64,000 nucleotides of DNA, from contig CAVVFA010000014.1 in NCBI GenBank assembly GCA_963747345.1, positions 72,279 through 136,278 of the forward strand. Reading direction: 5' to 3'. The translations under genes were made by a program, and so were the position numbers. Under the pieces are notes generated by a model. The model did no database searches. It was given only the letters and a program-made list of their open reading frames with translations, and had not been told where the DNA came from. Shown here piece after piece: positions 57,291 to 64,000 of this stretch (within the stretch, counting starts at the first letter, position 1; the number at the start of each line of letters is the position of its first letter). Source of the DNA: GCA-2746795 sp963747345. GTDB taxonomy: Bacteria > Chloroflexota > Anaerolineae > Promineifilales > Promineifilaceae.

Positions 57291-57676
57291 AATTGAACCA
57301 AATCCCACAACGTGCCATACAAATCCTGGAAAACTGCTACCGTGCCGTAGCTCTCTTCTTTTGGCTCACGCACAAACGTGATGCCCTTCTGTTTGTAGGC
57401 GTGGTAATCACGCCAGAAATCATCCGTATGCAAAAATAGAAACACGCGCCCACCCGTTTGATTGCCAATGCGCGAGCTTTGTTCTTCGCCGACGGCACGC
57501 GCCAAGAGCAGTTGTGTACCGGTAGACCCAGGAGGCTCAACCAGCACCCAGCGCTTGTCTTGCGCGGGAATATATGTGTCTTCAACCAGGCGAAACCCCA
57601 GGGTATCGACGTAAAACGCAATCGCTTCATCATACTCACGCACGACCAGGGCAATGTGGATTATGGTTTGTTTCAT
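57275..57676 (-). CDS. Glyoxalase/VOC-family protein
   Basis: A 133-residue VOC-fold protein with two beta-alpha-beta-beta-beta modules. The first module is KQTIIHIALVVREYDEAIAFYVDTLGFRLVED; the second is GRVFLFLHTDDFWRDYHAYKQKGITF and AVFQDLYGTLWDLVQ. Candidate metal ligands are His of IHIALVV and His of FLHTDD. Members include dioxygenases, lyases and resistance proteins; the substrate is unknown. AAGGAGAG lies just before the start and directly abuts the MITE-like element. Confidence 0.85.
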   Translation of the reverse strand: MKQTIIHIALVVREYDEAIAFYVDTLGFRLVEDTYIPAQDKRWVLVEPPGSTGTQLLLARAVGEEQSSRIGNQTGGRVFLFLHTDDFWRDYHAYKQKGITFVREPKEESYGTVAVFQDLYGTLWDLVQLKDEG

Positions 57677-57688
57677 GGATTTCTCTCC

Positions 57689-57803
57689 TTAGGTAAAAGC
57701 GGGAAAGTTTTTGGAAATAAAATTGTGCAAAACCCGCTTTTCCTTGAAGGAAACCACAATTTTGCGTGTTGGTAATTTTAAGAACTTTTTGTGGTTTACC
57801 TAA
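57689..57803. mobile_element. 115-bp MITE-like element, copy 3
   Basis: TTAGGTAAAAGCGGGAAAG to CTTTTTGTGGTTTACCTAA, the most complete copy. Terminal inverted repeat TTAGGTAAA/TTTACCTAA. Hairpins AAAAGCGGG/CCCGCTTTT and AACCACAA/TTGTGGTT. Its left end merges with the ribosome-binding site of the VOC gene. Confidence 0.92.
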
Positions 57804-58137
57804 TTAGGGAAGCGTAACACAAACCGGTAAATGATGGGAAGTTTTTTGTGGAGGCGTTGGGCGGAAACGGCCGTTTTCCTTCGTCTTAGTTTCGTTGGTA
57901 GAAGGAATCATTTCACCGCTTGTAAAAGCAGGTGCTTTTGAGTAAGCTATAAAAATACCCGAGGTTATGAGAAAAAAAGGTTTTTTCATGATACAAATCT
58001 TTTTTAAGAGCACTTTCAAAATCTAATAACAGACTATCTTTCCTGGTTGACTGACAAATCTCAAAGGAAGTTATTTGACGATTATTCATTGGGTCGCGTA
58101 TATTTACACCAGTTCTATCATCGGAAACCTCGAATTT
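57804..58137. other. Spacer with no confident gene
   Basis: 334 bases. One AACGGCCGTT at 57866. A minus-strand frame starting at about 57989 (MKKPFFLITSGIFIAYSK...) has a signal-peptide-like start, but no ribosome-binding site and a repeat-derived body; I do not call it. AAAGGAAG at 58063-58070 could serve a TTG start at 58075 for the next gene. Confidence 0.5.
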
Positions 58138-61100
58138 ATGTCTGAACGAAAAACTCGCACTTCAGCCTCAGCGCCCACTATTGGTTTTATTACAACGGCC
58201 GTTGAAGGCATTTATGACAACATGTTACTGTCCGGTATCAGCGACACCATTCAAGAAGCCGGGGCAACCTTGCTGTGCTTTGTTGGCAATCGTCTTTCCT
58301 CAGCCGCAGATTTTGAAGAACAAGGTCAGCAAATATTTGAATTAGCCAGTCACAACATTGATGGTCTGATTGTTAACGATGGCATTAGCAAAGAAAATTC
58401 AAAAGAAACAATCGCTCACTTTCTCCAGCAGCAAGCCCCGCTGCCCACTATCACCTTTGCTTTTCAAATCAATAACTACCCTTATGTAAAAACAGACAAC
58501 AGCAGTGGTATTCACGATGCTGTGAACCATTTAGTGCGCCGCCATGGTTGTCGTCGCATTGCTTATATTGGCGGACCTAAAACCCATCAAGACGCCATAG
58601 AACGCTACGCTGCCTATTGCGACAGCCTGGCCGAACACAATATTCCCCTGAATATGGACCTCGTAACTACCGGTAATTTTTACTTTGCATCGGGGCGAGA
58701 AGCCATGCAAACCCTGCTGGAACGCAATGTTGCCATTGATGCTGTTATGGCCGCGAATGATTATATGGCTTTGGGAGCCTGGCATGTCTTGGAAAAAACG
58801 AGCATCAAGGTGCCTGAAGACATAGCTGTCGTCGGCTTTGACAATATTGTCAGAAATCGTATGCCACAATATCCACTGACAACGATAGACCAACCCTTTT
58901 ACCAACGATCCCGATCCGCAGCGCTGGCGATGCTCGACCTGCTTCAGGGCAAGCCTGTACCGACTGAAATTTCCATCCCCACAGAACTGGTTATCAGGAA
59001 ATCATGTGGTTGTAGCACAGAAGGCACCTTTGAATACAAAATAGATCATCACCATAAACCTGAAAAAATTGAGCCGGAACAAGTTATCGCCAGAATGGTG
59101 CGAGCCGCCCATCCTGCGCCAGTTTCACAAGCCACGCCCTGGTGTCAAACACTGTACCACAGCTTTATCCATGATTTATCTGAGCCGCAAACACAAACTT
59201 TTCTGCCTGCACTGCTGAAAATTTTGGAGGAAAGCGTGTACTTTGGTGGTGACGCCAAAATTTGGCACGCTGTTTTGTCGGTCTTAAAAGATTCGATATC
59301 GTCCTCGTTGGACGAGGTACAAAACGTTAGTCAAGCAGAGAACCTGTGGTATCAAGCCCGCATTCAAATTGGCCTGACGATGGCAGAGATAGAAGCCCGC
59401 TTACGGACAAATCGAACTGAAGAGGTGGAGCTTCTGCGTAATCTGGATGCTGATTTTTGGCGAACGAGTGAACTGCCACAATTGTTTGCTGTGATGTATG
59501 CCCAATGTCCCCGACTGGGTGTTAAAAGTTTGTATCTGGCTTTATATGATGGGACGCCGTCCACAGCACAGGCTCGGCTGATGTTTGCTTATAACCAAAC
59601 CGGCATTATCGCCCTGCCTGAAGAGGGGAAACGGTTTCGTTCACAGGATTTGCTGCCTGATCATTTACTGAGCCAGCACGCTGGCAGTACGTTGATTATC
59701 GAGCATTTTTATTTTAAAACTCACAGTCTTGGTTTTGTCGTGTTTGAGGTGGAAGATGTGAAAACGGCCGTTTGCGACAATCTCTCGCGTCAAATCGGTC
59801 AAAATATCCAGCGCATCCTCACAATGCAAAAACAGCAGGCCACACAAGAACAACTAGACGAGCGTACAGAAGAGCTGCAACAACAAAAAGAGATCCTGGC
59901 CAAACGTGCTGAAGAACTGGAAGAAGCCCACACCTTTCTCGACACCATCATCGAACACATTCCCAATGCCCTCTTCGTCAAAGATGCGCGGGATTTAACC
60001 TACTTGCGCTGGAACAAAGCCACTGAGGCGCTTTTTGGTAACAGCTATGACGAATTGATGAGCAAGAATGTCTTTGACATTGCCACTTCACTAGAAAGAG
60101 CACAAAAAATCACCGAGTTGGATAGGCAGGTATTAGAACAAGGCAAGTTAGTCGAAATCCCTGAATTCGAGATGTATGATACTGCTGAGCAGATTCACAT
60201 TGTCCACTCGCAGCACGTACCAATTTTTGGCGTTGATGGGAATCCCAAATATCTTCTGAATATCCTGCAAGACATCACTGAGCGCAAAAAACTGGAACAA
60301 CGCATTCAATCTGCTCTGGAACGGCGCACACGCTATGTCGAAATCAGTATCGAGGTGGCCCAGCAGATTGCCGCCGCCCCCTCCATGGATGAACTGTTTC
60401 ACCGTGTCGTGCATCTCATTCGGGAACGTTTTGGCTACTACCATACCCAGGTTTACACCTTAAAAGGCCAAGAGCTGATCCTGCAAGCTGGCACTGGAGA
60501 TGCAGGCGCACAGCTTAAATCCATCAATCATAGAATAGCGCTCATAGATGATAACAGGCTGGCTGCTCGGGCTGCCCGCACTGGCGAAACCATGATGGTG
60601 CCAAATGTTTACAATGAGCCTGGTTGGATTCCTAATCCCCTCATGGCAGAAACCCGATCTGAAATTGCAGTACCCATCAAATTAGGGGATCAGATACTGG
60701 GGGTATTGACTGTACAAAACAATCAGACAGACAGCCTGGACGACGAGGATCAATTTTTGCTGCGTCATTTGTGCGGCCAAATTGCCATCGCCATAGATTA
60801 TCGCCGCACAGAAACAGAGCGGCTCAAGGCTGAAATAAAAGCGCTCCAACGACGGGCCATGCTAGAAAAAGTGGTGCGAATGGGTCAATCAGTCACCCAG
60901 GTTGCAGATTTGCAGGAATGCTTGCTTCGGATATACAAAATCGTCAAAGACAACCTCGGGTTTGACCGTGTTGGCCTGCATCTTTACGACGCTTCAAAAC
61001 ATGCCCTCCTCGGTACCTACGGCACGGATCGAAATGGTTTTCAGGTGGAAGAATGGGATAAGGTGATGTTTATTGATGAGAACGATTCCATTCGCCAACT

Positions 61101-62457
61101 TTTGCTTGAACCAGACCGCTTGCTGTATACCCAAAATTATGATGTAGAAGGCGTAGCCTATTTCACTGGAGAAATGGTCAATGTTAAGGATCATGCCAGT
61201 ATCGCCTCCTGGGCTGGCGATAAACCTGTGGCTATGCTGCATGTGGACAATTTGGTATCACAACGGCCGTTTACAGAAGAACAGTTAGAAGGCTTAAGGT
61301 TTTTTTCTGGCTATGTTGGCCTGGCAATTGAAAACGCACGTTTGTTAGAACAGGTGCGCGATGCAGAACAACGGTACCGCTCTATATTTGAAAACGCGGT
61401 TGAAGGTATTTTTCAGTTCAATCCAGAAGGGCATTTTTTAAGCGCAAATCCAGCTATGGCTCACATGTTGGGTTACCCGTCACCCACAACACTCATCTCC
61501 AGCATCACCGATGTGCGTACTCAGATATTTGCTGATCCCAACCAACAAGATTATTTGTGGCAGAAACTTGCACAGTCCGGATCCGTGCAAGGGTTTGAGT
61601 TTCAGGTGCGCCGACAAGATGGCAGTCTGGCCTGGTTGTCGCAAAACATTCTCATTGTCTATGACGGTCAGGGAGAAATCTTATATCTGGAGGGCACTGT
61701 TCAAGATGTGACCAAACGGAAGGAGATTGAAACAGAGCGGGAATCATTGATCAAAGAGCTGGAAATGCGAAATGCTGAACTGGAGCGCTTTACCTATACG
61801 GTATCGCACGATCTGAAAAGCCCGCTCATCACAATTCAGGGTTTCATGGGCTTTGTGGAAAAGGATGCGCTGGCAGGCAATGTTGAAAGTCTGAAAGGCG
61901 ATATCCTGCGCATCAACGAAGCCGCTCGCCAGATGTACATACTGTTGGACGATTTGTTGGAACTATCACGGATTGGCCGTGTGGTTAACTCGCCTGAAAT
62001 GATTTCTTTGGACAGTTTAATCCAGGAGGCTGTTTTGTTGGTGTCAGGCCAAATCGATGCTCGTGGGGTACAGGTTGTGGTGGCTTCGGATCTGCCGGCC
62101 GTCTATGGGGATTACCGCCGTCTGCTGGAGGTGGTGCAGAATCTGCTGGATAATGCGGTGAAGTTCATGGGCCAACAACCAGAGCCTCGGATAGAAATCG
62201 GTGCTGAACCTGTTGATGGCATGATTTTGTGTTACGTGCGTGACAATGGTATCGGTATTCAACCTCAATATCATGAAAAGGTGTTTGGTTTATTTGAAAG
62301 GCTCAATCAATCGATTGACGGTTCCGGAATTGGGCTGGCTTTGGTAAAGCGGATCATTGAGATTCATAACGGCCGTATTTGGGTTGAGTCTAACGGCGAG
62401 AACCCTGGCACGAGCTTATATTTCACTGTGCCATCAGGGAATACGGGTATTGGCTGA
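58138..62457 (+). CDS. Hybrid sensor histidine kinase with LacI-type ligand domain and PAS/GAF array
   Basis: 1439 residues, no membrane segment, so cytoplasmic. Residues ~14-290 are a LacI/periplasmic-binding-like sugar-sensing domain without an HTH (TIGFITTAVEGIYDNMLLSGI ... VPEDIAVVGFDNIVRNRMPQYPLTTID). A helical/GAF-like region follows, then PAS at ~600-725, two GAF domains at ~745-1070, a second PAS at ~1075-1200, HisKA with YTVSHDLKSPLITIQGF (His1224) and HATPase_c with NLLDNAVKF, VRDNGIGI and GSGIGLALVKRI. The ATG at 58138 is used; a TTG at 58075 with AAAGGAAG four bases upstream would add 21 residues. It probably couples a soluble sugar-like ligand to phosphotransfer. No response regulator is adjacent. 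Confidence 0.9.
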   Translation: MSERKTRTSASAPTIGFITTAVEGIYDNMLLSGISDTIQEAGATLLCFVGNRLSSAADFEEQGQQIFELASHNIDGLIVNDGISKENSKETIAHFLQQQAPLPTITFAFQINNYPYVKTDNSSGIHDAVNHLVRRHGCRRIAYIGGPKTHQDAIERYAAYCDSLAEHNIPLNMDLVTTGNFYFASGREAMQTLLERNVAIDAVMAANDYMALGAWHVLEKTSIKVPEDIAVVGFDNIVRNRMPQYPLTTIDQPFYQRSRSAALAMLDLLQGKPVPTEISIPTELVIRKSCGCSTEGTFEYKIDHHHKPEKIEPEQVIARMVRAAHPAPVSQATPWCQTLYHSFIHDLSEPQTQTFLPALLKILEESVYFGGDAKIWHAVLSVLKDSISSSLDEVQNVSQAENLWYQARIQIGLTMAEIEARLRTNRTEEVELLRNLDADFWRTSELPQLFAVMYAQCPRLGVKSLYLALYDGTPSTAQARLMFAYNQTGIIALPEEGKRFRSQDLLPDHLLSQHAGSTLIIEHFYFKTHSLGFVVFEVEDVKTAVCDNLSRQIGQNIQRILTMQKQQATQEQLDERTEELQQQKEILAKRAEELEEAHTFLDTIIEHIPNALFVKDARDLTYLRWNKATEALFGNSYDELMSKNVFDIATSLERAQKITELDRQVLEQGKLVEIPEFEMYDTAEQIHIVHSQHVPIFGVDGNPKYLLNILQDITERKKLEQRIQSALERRTRYVEISIEVAQQIAAAPSMDELFHRVVHLIRERFGYYHTQVYTLKGQELILQAGTGDAGAQLKSINHRIALIDDNRLAARAARTGETMMVPNVYNEPGWIPNPLMAETRSEIAVPIKLGDQILGVLTVQNNQTDSLDDEDQFLLRHLCGQIAIAIDYRRTETERLKAEIKALQRRAMLEKVVRMGQSVTQVADLQECLLRIYKIVKDNLGFDRVGLHLYDASKHALLGTYGTDRNGFQVEEWDKVMFIDENDSIRQLLLEPDRLLYTQNYDVEGVAYFTGEMVNVKDHASIASWAGDKPVAMLHVDNLVSQRPFTEEQLEGLRFFSGYVGLAIENARLLEQVRDAEQRYRSIFENAVEGIFQFNPEGHFLSANPAMAHMLGYPSPTTLISSITDVRTQIFADPNQQDYLWQKLAQSGSVQGFEFQVRRQDGSLAWLSQNILIVYDGQGEILYLEGTVQDVTKRKEIETERESLIKELEMRNAELERFTYTVSHDLKSPLITIQGFMGFVEKDALAGNVESLKGDILRINEAARQMYILLDDLLELSRIGRVVNSPEMISLDSLIQEAVLLVSGQIDARGVQVVVASDLPAVYGDYRRLLEVVQNLLDNAVKFMGQQPEPRIEIGAEPVDGMILCYVRDNGIGIQPQYHEKVFGLFERLNQSIDGSGIGLALVKRIIEIHNGRIWVESNGENPGTSLYFTVPSGNTGIG

Positions 62458-62807
62458 TGGCAATTGGTGACAAGTTAAGCAATTTTCGGAATAGACAAGC
62501 CCATTTGTTGGATTAAGGATAAATGTTTAGGCTTCCATTTCTATTTGATCAAGGACAAAACTTCTGTTTTTCGTGCGAAATGGTAATGGCCACAGAAAAC
62601 CATTTCCAGCTATATGTCCTTGAACGGCCGTTTAGCCCAACACACCGCCGCCCGTCAACTTAAATCAGTTTGCTGCCAGTTTGAATTAATTCGGGGATGA
62701 GGTGGGGTGGGTAACGGCCGTTATTTGGCTGGCGGTTCTCGTGATGGCCTGGTTCGAATATGGGGCGTGCCTTTTAGCGGAACACCATAAATTCAAGACT
62801 ATTTGCC
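62458..62807. other. Intergenic region without a recognised gene
   Basis: 350 bases between the kinase and the BrnA stop. Two AACGGCCGTT sites only 90 bases apart (62623, 62713) are the only features seen. No hairpin with a U-tract and no convincing frame. Confidence 0.5.
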
Positions 62808-63143
62808 TTATGAAGACACCACAATCTCTTCACGGATGATGCGTCTAAGCAGTGATTCCAAATCTTCACTGCCAATACTGCTGCGTAACGTTTCGTTGAT
62901 GAGCGTTTGATAACCTCTACCACCGGCCTTTGTCTTAAAATAAGCAACAATATCTGCGTCCAGGTACATGCTGACTCTTATCTTTTCTTTGGGTATCGGT
63001 TTGCCACTCATGCGAATTGTGGCATGGGCTAGTTGTTCTTCCGTCAATTCTGGAATATCAGAAAAATCAATATCTTCATCTTGTGCATTATGCAAAAAAT
63101 GCAGGTCAGTTTCCGAGTGATTTGAAATAGATGATTTCTTCAT
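62808..63143 (-). CDS. brnA: BrnA-type antitoxin
   Basis: A 111-residue protein. The C-terminal domain is ribbon-helix-helix-like: KEKIRVSMYLDADIVAYFKTKAGGRGYQTLINETLRSSI, characteristic of BrnA. It binds DNA and neutralises BrnT. The start at 63143 (MKKSSISNH) or an upstream ATG at 63185 overlaps the end of the BrnT gene by 38-80 bases, so the two are translated together. Confidence 0.88.
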   Translation of the reverse strand: MKKSSISNHSETDLHFLHNAQDEDIDFSDIPELTEEQLAHATIRMSGKPIPKEKIRVSMYLDADIVAYFKTKAGGRGYQTLINETLRSSIGSEDLESLLRRIIREEIVVSS

Positions 63144-63381
63144 GTTTGCTTGCCTTTCGCATGGAGATAATGCGTGTTTCATCACCGCGTTCAGTATGCG
63201 CGATGATAACGATAGCGTTGTCTAGCATACCAAATGAAATGAAACGATCTTCGCCATAGTCAAAACGGTTATCTGGAATGGTCAGGGTGAGTCCCTCAAA
63301 TATAATTTCAGCATCCGCAAAATCAAGGTGATGTTTCTTTATATTGTTTTTGCGTTTTGTATCATCCCATGTATACCGCAT
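63106..63381 (-). CDS. brnT: BrnT-type ribonuclease toxin
   Basis: A 91-residue toxin. FxWDxxKxxxNxxKHxxxFxxA appears as YTWDDTKRKNNIKKHHLDFADAEIIF, and the C-terminal ERGDETRIISMRKASKHE carries the conserved Arg/Lys residues of the RelE-like fold. It is an mRNA-cleaving toxin, first gene of the pair with BrnA. Confidence 0.92.
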   Translation of the reverse strand: MRYTWDDTKRKNNIKKHHLDFADAEIIFEGLTLTIPDNRFDYGEDRFISFGMLDNAIVIIAHTERGDETRIISMRKASKHEEIIYFKSLGN

Positions 63382-63509
63382 ACCCGTATTATATGCATAA
63401 ATATGTGCATATCAAGCCTGTCGCTGGAAACGGCCGTTTCCAGCAGCCCCCTCTTCTGCCCAAAATCATAAACGTGACATTCGTCATGTTAATTTACGAT
63501 ATATGTTAG

Positions 63510-63527
63510 TTGTGAATAATTTCACAA
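63510..63527. promoter_or_regulatory. CRP/FNR-type palindrome
   Basis: TTGTGAATAATTTCACAA: arms TTGTGAA and TTCACAA around TAAT, the TGTGA-N6-TCACA pattern of CRP/FNR-family regulators. It lies about 145 bases before the iron-sulfur protein gene at 63673, in an A/T-rich spacer. Confidence 0.6.
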
Positions 63528-63672
63528 TATGCCATACTGTTATCAATCGAAATGTATTTTGGTTACGCAATGGGTTGCTAGTTGTTGTTTTAATAAAAAG
63601 GATTTACCACATGGAGCCAAAAGCAGACACCTGTCTTGTCCTAGTGGTGAATCCCCATAAAAAGGACGGGAT

Positions 63673-64000
63673 ATGAACTTTAAGATGATGCCGAAATCCG
63701 CTTTCCCAGATTGGGTCAATCGTTTGATTGGCGCATACCGGGTTGTCGGCCCAAAGCGCAAACACGGGCAGTACGTGTTTGACGAGCTTAGGGATGTAGA
63801 TGGGCTGGAACTGCACTATCCAACCAGTGTCCTGCCGCCCAAAAAGTATCTTGTACCGCAGAAAGAAGTTTTACTCAATTATCATCTCGATGGGAGCCAC
63901 CTCGAGATAGCCAGCAAACCAGAACCCACCGTCATCCTGGGCATCCACACATGTGATATTCATGCGCTGAAGTTGTTTGACCGCATTTTCAGCCAGGGAT
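63673..64000 (+). CDS. Iron-sulfur oxidoreductase subunit (hydrogenase/sulfite-reductase beta-like), 3' end outside window
   Basis: The first 109 residues: MNFKMMPKSAFPDWVNRLIG ... LPPKKYLVPQKEVLL ... ILGIHTCDIHALKLFDRIF. The PPKKYLxPQ and GIHTCDIHAL segments are typical of the N-terminal domain of 4Fe-4S proteins such as the beta subunit of cytoplasmic NiFe hydrogenases and AsrA-type subunits. The ferredoxin-like cluster motifs would be further downstream. AAAGGACGG lies just before the ATG. It is probably the first gene of an anaerobic redox operon under the CRP/FNR-type site. Confidence 0.8.
   Translation, partial: MNFKMMPKSAFPDWVNRLIGAYRVVGPKRKHGQYVFDELRDVDGLELHYPTSVLPPKKYLVPQKEVLLNYHLDGSHLEIASKPEPTVILGIHTCDIHALKLFDRIFSQG

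Noticed and set aside
57804..58019. Minus-strand small frame with a signal-peptide-like start
   Set aside because: No ribosome-binding site, and its second half is encoded by the iterated palindrome and repeat edge. No homologue recognised.

Overview
The window looks like a chromosomal segment of a Chloroflexota bacterium, most likely an uncultured Anaerolineae- or Ardenticatenia-like lineage. That placement is inference. It rests on two giant 'YYY-motif' membrane proteins (DUF2298 / Chlor_Arch_YYY type), Agl23-like membrane proteins, an F420-type LLM oxidoreductase, multiheme cytochromes and many LacI/TetR regulators. No rRNA, tRNA, CRISPR array or prophage was recognised.

Layout. 0-11 kb: metabolic and housekeeping genes (SDR, S9 peptidase, two unknown proteins, acyl-CoA dehydrogenase, GNAT, histidine phosphatase, TPR protein, M20 deacylase) and an MFS transporter. 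11-14.3 kb: a two-gene multiheme cytochrome c operon, divergent from a TetR gene. 15.3-19 kb: a PIN-type toxin-antitoxin pair, a thiolase, and a LacI regulator with three copies of its probable operator flanking itself and a ParB/sulfiredoxin-fold protein. 19-22 kb: a cupin/aldo-keto reductase/LLM operon with two decayed aldo-keto reductase copies. 22-28.9 kb: MazF-like toxin, a TetR-controlled MacB-type ABC exporter, MFS transporter, creatininase. 29-47.8 kb: metallophosphoesterase, FkbM methyltransferase, two YYY membrane proteins, an ApaLI-like restriction-modification pair, a further GT39/Agl23-like protein, an ECF sigma/anti-sigma pair and an Agl23-like protein with an NHL propeller. 48.4-49.2 kb: a DinB protein and its truncated copy. 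49.5-54.2 kb: a kai clock operon (PAS-KaiA-like, KaiB, KaiC, PAS-GAF histidine kinase). 55-57.7 kb: ABC-F ATPase and VOC protein. 58-62.5 kb: a 1439-aa sensor kinase with a LacI-type ligand domain. 62.8-64 kb: BrnTA and the start of an iron-sulfur oxidoreductase operon.

The most unusual features are sequence-level. (1) The 10-bp perfect palindrome AACGGCCGTT occurs 73 times by eye count, about once per 0.9 kb in genes and spacers alike, against about 0.06 expected by chance. It behaves like the cyanobacterial HIP1 motif. (2) The first gene of the kai operon carries a C-terminal domain resembling the KaiC-binding domain of KaiA, joined to a PAS domain. (3) A 115-bp element with terminal inverted repeats occurs three times, each just upstream of a start codon. 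(4) Degenerate heptanucleotide tandem repeats arranged as hairpins sit at more than ten gene 3' ends, and some sit in frame inside the YYY genes.

About two dozen inferred frameshifts break nine otherwise well-conserved genes and concentrate at 31-39 kb. Conserved motifs on both sides of each break point to sequencing or assembly indels, or to very recent inactivation. I annotate such genes as single loci and say where the frame changes.
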